Source of the DNA: a virus
Virus record (IMG/VR): IMGVR_UViG_3300046009_012564
Coordinates: 1-50,776 of that record
Length of the DNA stretch: 50,776 bases
Strand: one strand, 5' to 3'
Of the stretch, positions 9,369 through 17,288 are shown piece after piece. The notes below the pieces were generated by a model that had not been told where the DNA came from, made no database searches, and saw nothing but the letters and a program-made list of their open reading frames with translations. Every line of letters begins with the position of its first letter. The first letter of the stretch is position 1. Made by a program: the position numbers and the translations under genes.

Positions 9369-12300
9369 ATGGCTAAAAATGTTAAAATAATACCTAAATC
9401 AGGTAGCCTTGAATTTATTGAAAGTTCAAATGGTAAAGCTATAGATTTTACTTTTAATAATGTTACAGGAGATTTAGCAGTCCAAAGTGGTAGTGTTGAT
9501 ATATTTACTATTAAACCAACAGGTATTGAAATTAATAGTAATGCTGGATTTGTAGTACCTAATACAGTTCTTGTTTCTAATAGAACGGGTGCTTTACGAT
9601 TTGATGCACCTGCTGAAGCTTTAATTGTTACTAGTAAAACAGGAACACCAATTGATTTACAAGGACCACAAGGTCCTAGGGGTACACAAGGTCCTAGAGG
9701 CAATCAAGGACCGCAAGGTCCACGTGGTATTCAAGGTCCACAAGGTACTCAAGGACCACAAGGCTTACAAGGACCAAGAGGTATAATTGGTCCTATTGGA
9801 CCAGGACCACAAGGTCCACAAGGTCCACAAGGTATACAAGGTCCTATTGGCGCTCGTGGACCACAAGGAATTATAGGTCCTATTGGACCAGGACCACAAG
9901 GTCCACAAGGTCCAAGAGGTTTAATAGGACCTCAAGGTATTCAAGGTCCTACAGGTATTATAGGCCCTATTGGACCAGGACCACAAGGCCCACAAGGTAT
10001 TCAAGGTCCTCGTGGTTTAATAGGTCCATGGGGTCCTATTGGACCTATTGGAATTCAAGGCCCCATTGGACCTGGACCACAAGGCCCACAAGGCATACAA
10101 GGCCCACAAGGTACTCAGGGACCTATTGGTCCTAGAGGTCCACAAGGTATTATTGGTCCTATAGGCCCTGGACCTCAAGGTCCACAAGGTATTCAAGGTC
10201 CTATTGGCAATATAGGCCCAATTGGTCCTAGAGGACCTTTAGGCATTCAGGGTCCAATCGGTCCTGGACCTCAAGGCCCACAGGGCATTCAGGGTCCACA
10301 AGGTATTCAAGGGCCTATTGGTCCTAGAGGACCTCAAGGTATTATCGGTCCTATTGGTCCAGGTCCACAAGGCCCGCAAGGTACCCAAGGACCTACAGGC
10401 ATACAAGGTCCTAAAGGTATCCCAGGTGATACTGGTGATCTTCAAGGCCCTATTGGCCCTCGTGGTCCTCAAGGTATTATAGGTCCTATTGGTCCGGGTC
10501 CACAAGGCCCGCGAGGTATTCAAGGTCCTATTGGTAACATTGGTCCTATTGGTCCTAGAGGTCCTTTAGGTATCCAAGGCCCAATTGGTCCAGGCCCACA
10601 AGGGCCTCAGGGTATTCAAGGCCCGCAAGGTACACAAGGTCCTATTGGTCCTCGGGGACCTCAGGGTATTATTGGTCCTATAGGTCCCGGACCTCAAGGT
10701 CCACAAGGCATTCAAGGCCCCACAGGTATTATAGGTCCTAAAGGTATTGCTGGAGATGTAACTGATGCTATAGGTCCTCGTGGTCCTATTGGTCCTCAAG
10801 GTATTATTGGTCCTATAGGCCCGGGCCCACAAGGTCCTCAAGGTACTATAGGCCCTATTGGCCCACGAGGTCCTTGGGGTCCTATTGGACCTATTGGAAT
10901 TCAAGGTCCAATTGGCCCAGGTCCACAAGGACCTCAGGGTATTCAAGGCCCTCAAGGAATACAAGGTCCTCGGGGTAATATTGGTCCTCAAGGTATTATC
11001 GGCCCTATTGGCCCAGGCCCACAAGGTCCACAGGGCATTCAAGGTCCTATTGGTAACATTGGTCCTATTGGCCCTAGAGGACCTCAGGGTATTATAGGTC
11101 CTATAGGTCCTGGCCCACAAGGTCCACAGGGCATTCAAGGCCCTATTGGTAACATTGGTCCTATTGGCCCTAGAGGACCTCAGGGTATTATAGGTCCTAT
11201 AGGTCCTGGCCCACAAGGTCCACAAGGCATTCAAGGCCCCACAGGTATTATAGGTCCTAAAGGTATTCCGGGTGATATAAATGATATTCAAGGTCCTATT
11301 GGTCCTCGTGGTCCTCAAGGTATAATAGGCCCTATAGGTCCTGGTCCTCAAGGCCCTCAGGGTATTATAGGCCCTATTGGTCCGCGAGGTCCTTGGGGTC
11401 CTATTGGACCTACTGGCATTATTGGTCCTATTGGACCAGGCCCACAAGGACCTATTGGACCTCGTGGTCCTCAAGGTATTCAGGGTCCAATTGGAAATAT
11501 AGGTCCACAAGGTACTATTGGTAATATTGGACCTGGTCCTATTGGTCCACGGGGTATAATAGGCCCAATTGGCCCTATTGGTAACATTGGTCCTCGTGGT
11601 CCTCAAGGTATTATCGGCCCTATAGGTCCTGGACCTCAAGGTCCACAAGGTATTCAAGGCCCTATTGGTAACATTGGTCCTATTGGTCCTAGAGGACCCC
11701 AAGGTATTATAGGTCCTATTGGACCTGGTCCTCAAGGCCCACAAGGTATTCAAGGCCCTACAGGCATTCAAGGTCCTAAAGGCATTGCAGGAGATGTAAC
11801 TGATATTGTAGGCCCTAGAGGTCCTATTGGTCCTCAAGGTATTATTGGTCCTATAGGCCCGGGCCCACAAGGTCCACAAGGCATACAAGGTCCTATTGGT
11901 CCTCGTGGTCCATGGGGTCCAATTGGTCCTATTGGTAATATTGGTCCAATTGGTCCTGGCCCACAAGGTCCACAGGGCATTCAAGGCCCTATTGGTAACA
12001 TTGGTCCTAGAGGTCCTATTGGACCTACTGGCATTATTGGTCCTATAGGCCCGGGCCCACAAGGTCCACAAGGCATACAAGGTCCTATTGGTCCTCGTGG
12101 TCCATGGGGTCCAATTGGTCCTATTGGTAATATTGGCCCAATTGGCGTTGCACCCCAAGGTCCTAGAGGTATAATTGGTCCTATTGGTCCGGGCCCACAA
12201 GGTCCTATAGGACCTATAGGAGTACAAGGCCCTCGGGGCAATAGAGGCCCAGCTAGTACTATTCAAGGCCCTCAAGGTCCTATTGGTAATATTGGTCCTC

Positions 12301-12731
12301 GTGGTCCTATTGGTGCTGTTGGTTCTAGTCCTCAAGGTCCTAGAGGTCCTATCGGCCCTCGTGGTCCTATTGGTTCTAGAGGTCTTATTGGGGCTGAAGG
12401 TACTGGACCTATAGGTTTAACTGTAAATTTTAAATTATTTACAGTAAATTTTTCACAAACATTAGATTTTGCCGATGGTTATCTTCAATACAGAAAAACA
12501 TCAGATATTAGATTAAAAGAAAATATTGTAAAAATAGGTGTATCTAAATTAGGTATTAATATTTACGAGTATAATTACATTAATGATCCTAATACTAGAT
12601 ATATTGGTGTAATGGCTCAAGAATTATTAGGAACACAATTTGAAGACGCTGTGGTAATAGCTGAAAATGGTTATTATGCTGTAGACTATAGCAAAATTGA
12701 TGTTAAATTTGAAAAACTAGAATTAGTTTAA
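9369..12731 (+). CDS. Collagen-like fibre protein with C-terminal Peptidase_S74 chaperone
   Basis: The protein has 1,120 residues. Residues 1-97 are paralogous to the N-terminus of the previous protein ([16 protein letters not shown]). Residues about 98-1015 are Gly-X-Y triplets, richer in Arg (GPR) and Trp (GPW), broken regularly where GPIGPGPQ drops one residue, leaving a two-residue GP unit. Four GPKGI(P/A)GD sites place Lys in Y position at residues 349, 458, 631 and 804, matching the paralogue's spacing. From residue 1045 SDIRLKENI starts a Peptidase_S74 intramolecular chaperone domain with the Ser and Lys of the autoproteolytic motif. Such domains trimerise fibres and usually cleave themselves off. 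At about 76 residues it is a short version. It could nucleate the triple helix from the C-terminus. Confidence 0.88.
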   Translation: MAKNVKIIPKSGSLEFIESSNGKAIDFTFNNVTGDLAVQSGSVDIFTIKPTGIEINSNAGFVVPNTVLVSNRTGALRFDAPAEALIVTSKTGTPIDLQGPQGPRGTQGPRGNQGPQGPRGIQGPQGTQGPQGLQGPRGIIGPIGPGPQGPQGPQGIQGPIGARGPQGIIGPIGPGPQGPQGPRGLIGPQGIQGPTGIIGPIGPGPQGPQGIQGPRGLIGPWGPIGPIGIQGPIGPGPQGPQGIQGPQGTQGPIGPRGPQGIIGPIGPGPQGPQGIQGPIGNIGPIGPRGPLGIQGPIGPGPQGPQGIQGPQGIQGPIGPRGPQGIIGPIGPGPQGPQGTQGPTGIQGPKGIPGDTGDLQGPIGPRGPQGIIGPIGPGPQGPRGIQGPIGNIGPIGPRGPLGIQGPIGPGPQGPQGIQGPQGTQGPIGPRGPQGIIGPIGPGPQGPQGIQGPTGIIGPKGIAGDVTDAIGPRGPIGPQGIIGPIGPGPQGPQGTIGPIGPRGPWGPIGPIGIQGPIGPGPQGPQGIQGPQGIQGPRGNIGPQGIIGPIGPGPQGPQGIQGPIGNIGPIGPRGPQGIIGPIGPGPQGPQGIQGPIGNIGPIGPRGPQGIIGPIGPGPQGPQGIQGPTGIIGPKGIPGDINDIQGPIGPRGPQGIIGPIGPGPQGPQGIIGPIGPRGPWGPIGPTGIIGPIGPGPQGPIGPRGPQGIQGPIGNIGPQGTIGNIGPGPIGPRGIIGPIGPIGNIGPRGPQGIIGPIGPGPQGPQGIQGPIGNIGPIGPRGPQGIIGPIGPGPQGPQGIQGPTGIQGPKGIAGDVTDIVGPRGPIGPQGIIGPIGPGPQGPQGIQGPIGPRGPWGPIGPIGNIGPIGPGPQGPQGIQGPIGNIGPRGPIGPTGIIGPIGPGPQGPQGIQGPIGPRGPWGPIGPIGNIGPIGVAPQGPRGIIGPIGPGPQGPIGPIGVQGPRGNRGPASTIQGPQGPIGNIGPRGPIGAVGSSPQGPRGPIGPRGPIGSRGLIGAEGTGPIGLTVNFKLFTVNFSQTLDFADGYLQYRKTSDIRLKENIVKIGVSKLGINIYEYNYINDPNTRYIGVMAQELLGTQFEDAVVIAENGYYAVDYSKIDVKFEKLELV
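11016..11207 (+). repeat. 96-bp tandem duplication inside the third collagen gene
   Basis: Copy 1 (11016-11111) and copy 2 (11112-11207) differ at one base by eye (T versus C at the 30th base). The unit encodes 32 residues including one interruption, so the duplication is in frame. Confidence 0.9.
11841..12136 (+). repeat. 104-bp exact direct repeat, offset 192 bp
   Basis: Bases 11841-11944 recur exactly at 12033-12136 by eye. The offset is twice the 96-bp unit, consistent with in-frame duplication of two repeat units followed by divergence between them. Confidence 0.88.
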
Positions 12732-12752
12732 AAATTTATAAGTATTTTTAAT

Positions 12753-12779
12753 AAGGGGGACTTTGAATGTCCCCCTTTT
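12753..12779 (+). terminator. Rho-independent terminator after the collagen genes
   Basis: Stem AAGGGGGAC (12753-12761) pairs with GTCCCCCTT (12769-12777) around a 7-base loop, and the 3' arm runs into TTTT. It separates the fibre genes from the modification genes and excludes the ATG at 12767 as a start. Confidence 0.88.
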
Positions 12780-12793
12780 ATATTTATATTATA
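12780..12793 (+). promoter_or_regulatory. Late-type promoter motif (variant)
   Basis: ATATTTATATTATA lies directly after the terminator and 9 bases before the ATG at 12803. It would allow the modification genes to be transcribed separately from the fibre genes. Confidence 0.5.
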
Positions 12794-12802
12794 TATAGGT
12801 TT

Positions 12803-15154
12803 ATGAAAATAGTTTTATACACAGGTTATCACAAAACTCCTTGGGGTCCTTCTTCTATAGAAACTACCGGTTTAGGAGGTACAGAAAAAACCACTTATTA
12901 TTTAGCACAAGAATTAGCCAAACTCCCTGAATATTATATTTGGGTAGTTGGAAATGTTATTCCTGGAGATTTTGATAATGTAAAATATAGAACTACTAAA
13001 CAATTTAAACAAGAAGAATCTTCAGTTGATACTATTATTGGAATAAATTATATACATTATTTAAAAGAATTTGAAGATTTTAATTATAAAAATTCTATAT
13101 TTTGGCTTAGTAATACCGATTATTATAATTGGTGGAATGGAGAAGAAATACCTAATCATAGAGAATTATTAATCCATCCTAAACTTAAATATATTATATG
13201 CTTAACTAAATGGCATAGAGAAATTTGGCTCCAACAATACCCAGAAACCGAAAGTAAAATTAAAATTATTGGTTATGGTATTGATGCTAGCAAAATTATA
13301 AAAACTTTTCCTGAACCCCAAGCAATAAAAGGTTTAATCTTCCCAAAACCAACTTCTCAATTATATCAAAAAAATAAAAATCAATATATCTATTCATCTC
13401 ATGCTGAAAGAGGTTTAGCTAGAGTATTAGAAGATTGGCCTCAAATTAAACAAGAAGCCCCTGATTCTAGCTTAAAAATTTGTACTCCTGAATATGGTTT
13501 AGAATATTATAATCAATATTATAAAGAATGGGTAGATAGTTTGGATGATGTAGAATTTTTAGGTACATTACCCGAAAAAGAATTATATAAATTAATGGCG
13601 GATAGTCAATATTGGTACTATCCTTCAACATATGAAGAAACATTTTGCTTAACAGCTTTAGAAATGTTAGGCCATCAAGTATTACCTATTACTTGGGAAT
13701 GGGGTGGTTTAAAAGAAACATTACATGGTTTTAATGCTCTTAATGAAAATGACAATATAAATTGGCAATTAGCACAAAATTACGTATATTCACTTGACTG
13801 GTGGTATGTAACAATAAGAAACTGGATACCTTTATTATTAAAATTAAATATGAATTTAGATCATTTTTACGTTATAGCTTTAAATGAAACTCAGCAAATT
13901 AAAGATAAATGCGATAAATTATCTATGCCTGGTTTTTATAACTACTGGGTAAAAACTGGTTTTGATTATCGCACTTTAACACAAAAAGATTTAGTAAAAT
14001 TTGGTGTTAAAAAACACCCAAATTGGAAAATCGAAAGTAGTTGTCATTGGTGGAATCGCGAAGTAACAGATGGAGAAGTAGGATGTGCCTTAGCTCATAT
14101 TGATGCTTGGGTTGATGCTTATGAATATGATAGAGAAATAACTTTTATTCTAGAAGAAGATTTTAAAGAACAACTCCCAGTAAACTGGGAAAATATAAAA
14201 TCTCTTTTAGATAAAGGATATGATATGATTTATTTAGGACGTAATGCTCTTAAACCTGATTTAGAAAAACCTATAGAAGGATTTAGAAATTGGGTAGAGC
14301 CTGATTATTCATATAACTCACACGCCTACATTTTATCACGTTCAGGTGTTCAAAAGCTAGTAGAAGAGTGGATCCCTCGTTATAAAAGTAAAATATTTGC
14401 TTTAGATGAGTTTTTATCAATTACTTTTGGTATGACTCATCGTCAAGATATTTTAGCAGATTTTGCTGATCTACCTAAATTAAAAGTAGCTGCTCCAAAA
14501 GTTAATTATTTTGAACAAGATAAAAGTGTAGGAGTAACTGAAGGTAATAAACCTATAATTGAAATTTTAGATGATAGTAACTGGGAAGAGTGGTGTAAAA
14601 AATATATTGATCCTTATATTTTAAAAGGACAATATAAGCTTATGACTGATGAAATTGGTCCTAATATTATTGAATTCCCATTATTTACTGAAAAATTCTG
14701 TGATGAAGTAATAGCTTTAGCTGAACAAAATGAATGGAAAACTGATAGACATACTTTTTATCCTACAACAGACCAAACTATGGAAAGTTTAAAGATGCAA
14801 AAAATCTATCAAAAAGTTCTAGAACAATTTGTTTATCCTATTTGGATTTGGTTTTGGGAACTTGAAGGTAATAATTGGCAAACTTCAAAAAGTGAAAACT
14901 TTATTGCTAAATATGATACAAATAATCAAGGTAGCTTAGATATTCACCACGATAGCTCAGCTATTACATTAAATGTTAGGTTAAATGATGAATTTAAAGG
15001 AGGTGGTACTTTTATCCCTCGCTATAAATTAACAATCCAACCTCAAAGAAAAGGATATGCTATGGCTCATCCTGGTCAAATTACTCACAAACACGGGGGA
15101 CGTCCTGTAATCGAAGGAACCCGATATATTTTAATTTCTTTTACAAATCCTTAA
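12803..15154 (+). CDS. Trimodular GT4 / GT25 glycosyltransferase / PLOD-like lysyl hydroxylase
   Basis: The protein has 783 residues from the ATG at 12803; the in-frame ATG at 12767 lies in the terminator. Residues 1 to about 345 are a GT-B, GT4-like glycosyltransferase (GLGGTEK near the N-terminus and an E-x7-E motif in EETFCLTALEM). Residues about 352-590 resemble GT25, the family containing collagen galactosyltransferases (GEVGCALAHIDAW, then FILEEDF near 450, then SHAYILSRSG). Residues about 614-783 closely resemble the catalytic domain of procollagen-lysine 2-oxoglutarate 5-dioxygenase. DIHHDSS supplies H715 and D717, HPGQITHKHGG supplies H762, and GTRYI supplies the 2OG-binding R774. 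Mimivirus L230 is a known viral lysyl hydroxylase-glucosyltransferase, but this module order is different. It follows two collagen genes with X-Lys-Gly sites, so hydroxylation and glycosylation of those lysines is the natural inference. Confidence 0.85.
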   Translation: MKIVLYTGYHKTPWGPSSIETTGLGGTEKTTYYLAQELAKLPEYYIWVVGNVIPGDFDNVKYRTTKQFKQEESSVDTIIGINYIHYLKEFEDFNYKNSIFWLSNTDYYNWWNGEEIPNHRELLIHPKLKYIICLTKWHREIWLQQYPETESKIKIIGYGIDASKIIKTFPEPQAIKGLIFPKPTSQLYQKNKNQYIYSSHAERGLARVLEDWPQIKQEAPDSSLKICTPEYGLEYYNQYYKEWVDSLDDVEFLGTLPEKELYKLMADSQYWYYPSTYEETFCLTALEMLGHQVLPITWEWGGLKETLHGFNALNENDNINWQLAQNYVYSLDWWYVTIRNWIPLLLKLNMNLDHFYVIALNETQQIKDKCDKLSMPGFYNYWVKTGFDYRTLTQKDLVKFGVKKHPNWKIESSCHWWNREVTDGEVGCALAHIDAWVDAYEYDREITFILEEDFKEQLPVNWENIKSLLDKGYDMIYLGRNALKPDLEKPIEGFRNWVEPDYSYNSHAYILSRSGVQKLVEEWIPRYKSKIFALDEFLSITFGMTHRQDILADFADLPKLKVAAPKVNYFEQDKSVGVTEGNKPIIEILDDSNWEEWCKKYIDPYILKGQYKLMTDEIGPNIIEFPLFTEKFCDEVIALAEQNEWKTDRHTFYPTTDQTMESLKMQKIYQKVLEQFVYPIWIWFWELEGNNWQTSKSENFIAKYDTNNQGSLDIHHDSSAITLNVRLNDEFKGGGTFIPRYKLTIQPQRKGYAMAHPGQITHKHGGRPVIEGTRYILISFTNP

Positions 15155-15165
15155 TTTAAAAAATC

Positions 15166-15777
15166 ATGATGAATGTTAATTATACATTCCCTTTAGAAAA
15201 TCCCGTAAACCAATGTAATTATTATTGGTTTCAAGAAGGTTTTACTACTGATGAGTTATCTCAAATTGAATCTCAAGTAGCCGAAATGCAATTCCAAACA
15301 GCTGTTACTGAGCAAGGTGGACAAGATCAAGGTGAAAATTTAGATGCTCGCAATTCCAGTATTAAATGGATTCCATTTTCAGAAAATACAAAATGGATTT
15401 ACGATAAAATTGGTTTAATGGCATATGAAGCTAATAAAGAAATGTATCATTTTGATCTAAACTTTATGCCAGAACAAATTCAATATACTGAATACTATGG
15501 TACTAATAAAGGTCACTATGATTGGCATATGGATATAGGTAGCCAAGGATTTATGCCTTTTAGAAAACTCTCAGTTACAGTTCAACTTTCTGGCCCTGAA
15601 GAATATGAAGGGGGTAATTTAGAAATTTGGAATGGTGGGCAAATGCCTTTAACAGGTCCTAAAGGTAAGGGTACTGTTATTATTTTCCCATCATTTATGC
15701 TTCATAGAGTTACACCTGTAATTAAAGGTACTCGTAAATCATTTGTTCTTTGGTTAGGAGGAGGTCATTATAGATAA
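15166..15777 (+). CDS. 2OG-Fe(II) dioxygenase, prolyl-hydroxylase-like
   Basis: The protein has 203 residues; the second ATG at 15169 is an equally possible start. YDWHMDIG supplies the iron ligands H121 and D123, MLHRVTP supplies H180, and GTRKSFVLW supplies the 2OG-binding R190. This is the arrangement of the prolyl 4-hydroxylase/PKHD-type superfamily. It follows the lysyl hydroxylase gene by 11 bases and overlaps the next gene by one base (TAATG), so it belongs to the same operon. Candidate substrates are the proline-rich collagen chains upstream. In those chains Pro is almost always in X position, so its regiochemistry may differ from animal P4H, which acts on Y-position Pro. Such enzymes can also act on small molecules or sugars. 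Confidence 0.78.
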   Translation: MMNVNYTFPLENPVNQCNYYWFQEGFTTDELSQIESQVAEMQFQTAVTEQGGQDQGENLDARNSSIKWIPFSENTKWIYDKIGLMAYEANKEMYHFDLNFMPEQIQYTEYYGTNKGHYDWHMDIGSQGFMPFRKLSVTVQLSGPEEYEGGNLEIWNGGQMPLTGPKGKGTVIIFPSFMLHRVTPVIKGTRKSFVLWLGGGHYR

Positions 15778-16541
15778 TGAAAGTAGCAATTTGTATAAGC
15801 GGTTTACCCCGCAATTATGATTTAGGTTTTAAAGAACTAAAAAAATGGTTCTTAAACAAGTATGATTGTGATGTTTACATCCATACTTGGTATGATACTA
15901 CATCAGTCTTTGAAACTGGACATGATTTTTTAGAAAAAAAAACATACACTTTTACACAAAGTGATTATGATAAAATTTTAAAATTATATAAACCTAAAGC
16001 ATACGAATTTCAAACACCTATACCGTTTGATGAAACCGATATTCGCGGATCTCATTTAAATTATAAATTACATAATATTTTAAGTGCTGCTTATTCAATT
16101 CATGCTTGTTATAATTTAGTACGTGAATCCGGTATTGAATATGATTATATTATTAGATATAGATTTGATCTTCAATTTACTAAGTATGTATCTCCTAAAT
16201 GTATCTTTCTAAAAGACATTACTCAATTAGATCCTAACAAATATAATTGCTTTAAATACCCAGATATTAATGGATTCCCTCAACGAACATCTGAAATTGA
16301 TGATCAATTTATAGTTAGTGGACCTCATATTGCTGAAATTTATTCTGATTATTTTTGTTATATACTTAACTACATTTTTATAGACCCAGATTATGGTGAA
16401 TGGTTAAAAACTGTCACAAGTACAGCGGATAAAACTGTTGCTGAAAGTCTTTTAAAATGGCATGTAATGCTAAAAAATAATGTAGAGGTAAATTATGTTG
16501 AAAGTTTAACCAAACATTTTCATGCCCATATTATTCGATGA
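15777..16541 (+). CDS. Putative glycosyltransferase, copy 1 of a paralogous pair
   Basis: The protein has 254 residues. It begins MKVAICISGLPRNY, followed by KELKKWFL..YDCDVYIHTW, then a YIIRYRFDL segment that could be the acidic metal/nucleotide-sugar site of a GT-A enzyme. I recognise this pattern from uncharacterised phage, viral and bacterial proteins usually annotated as glycosyltransferase-like; I cannot name a family with certainty. It shares all these landmarks with the next gene, which starts inside its stop codon. Its position among hydroxylase and glycosyltransferase genes supports a role in decorating the fibres. Start ATG overlaps the previous stop. Confidence 0.6.
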   Translation: MKVAICISGLPRNYDLGFKELKKWFLNKYDCDVYIHTWYDTTSVFETGHDFLEKKTYTFTQSDYDKILKLYKPKAYEFQTPIPFDETDIRGSHLNYKLHNILSAAYSIHACYNLVRESGIEYDYIIRYRFDLQFTKYVSPKCIFLKDITQLDPNKYNCFKYPDINGFPQRTSEIDDQFIVSGPHIAEIYSDYFCYILNYIFIDPDYGEWLKTVTSTADKTVAESLLKWHVMLKNNVEVNYVESLTKHFHAHIIR

Positions 16542-17287
16542 AAATAGCTTTAACAATTAGTGGTCAGCCACGTAGATACAAACATGGTTTTAAAGAACTA
16601 AAACGTTGGTTTTTAGATCGATATGATATTGATGTGTATATGCATGCTTGGGTTGATAAACATTTTTACAAGTATGATTTTTTTAATGAAGGTAAATTGC
16701 AACGTGTTTATAATGTTGATCAAAATACTTACAAAAATCTATTAGATTGGTATCAGCCTAAAAAACATTTATTTGAAAAAGCAATAAAGTTTGATGCTAC
16801 AGATTTAAAAGGACAAAATAACCAACGCTTAAATTCCCAAATGGGAATGTGGTTATCTTTAAAACGATCTTGGGATTTGTTAGAAAATTCCGGTATTAAA
16901 TATGATTTGGTAATAAAAACAAGATATGATTTACTTTGGACACATAGAGTAGCTGAAAATTGTATCTTCTTAGAAGACATTACTAAAGTAAACCCTGAAG
17001 CAGTTAATTTTTTTGAATATCCTGATAGATGGGGTATGGCTGATCAACTTAATGATACTTTTGCTGTTGGGGGATATGATGTTATGAAAACCTACCATAA
17101 TGTCTTTCCTGAAATGTTACGAACAATCTTTGTAAACCCTGAATATTACCAGTACTATTATGATATGTTTGTTAATGAAACTTTACTCAGACAGCATTTA
17201 AGAAATCACGGAGTTCCAATTTGTCCTATTTATCATGGTTTTGATGGATATAGAGGACTAGATGGGGGTTGTTCAATAATGAGATAA
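16538..17287 (+). CDS. Putative glycosyltransferase, copy 2 of a paralogous pair
   Basis: The protein has 249 residues and overlaps the previous gene by four bases (ATGA). It is a clear paralogue: MKIALTISGQPRRY, KELKRWFLDRYDIDVYMHAW, YDLVIKTRYDLLW and FLEDITKVNPE line up with the same positions of its neighbour. Tandem duplication and divergence suggest successive sugars on one glycan, or two different acceptor chains. The donor and acceptor cannot be read from sequence. No signal peptide or membrane segment is seen, so it would act in the cytoplasm before virion release. Confidence 0.6.
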   Translation: MKIALTISGQPRRYKHGFKELKRWFLDRYDIDVYMHAWVDKHFYKYDFFNEGKLQRVYNVDQNTYKNLLDWYQPKKHLFEKAIKFDATDLKGQNNQRLNSQMGMWLSLKRSWDLLENSGIKYDLVIKTRYDLLWTHRVAENCIFLEDITKVNPEAVNFFEYPDRWGMADQLNDTFAVGGYDVMKTYHNVFPEMLRTIFVNPEYYQYYYDMFVNETLLRQHLRNHGVPICPIYHGFDGYRGLDGGCSIMR

Positions 17288-17288
17288 T

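Larger units (their letters stand above)
9661..12410 (+). repeat. GPQ/GPI/GPR collagen triplet array with periodic one-residue interruptions
   Basis: The triplet array carries GPIGPGPQ interruptions typically every 29 or 32 residues (9 or 10 triplets plus two residues). Unlike the two preceding arrays it contains nearly identical DNA copies, listed separately. Confidence 0.9.

Noticed and set aside
6417-12335. Long antisense open frames across the second and third collagen genes (up to 915 codons, rich in Asn, Arg and Thr)
   Set aside because: They are the mirror of the Gly-Pro-X triplets on the opposite strand, have no start signals, and encode low-complexity sequence that follows directly from the repeat.
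2-12410. Regularly spaced repeats considered as CRISPR array or satellite DNA
   Set aside because: All repeats are in frame, encode Gly-X-Y triplets and differ by synonymous changes; there are no unique spacers.
12767-12802. Upstream in-frame ATG for the trimodular enzyme
   Set aside because: It lies inside the loop and stem of the terminator at 12753-12779. The ATG at 12803 gives a normal GT4 N-terminus.
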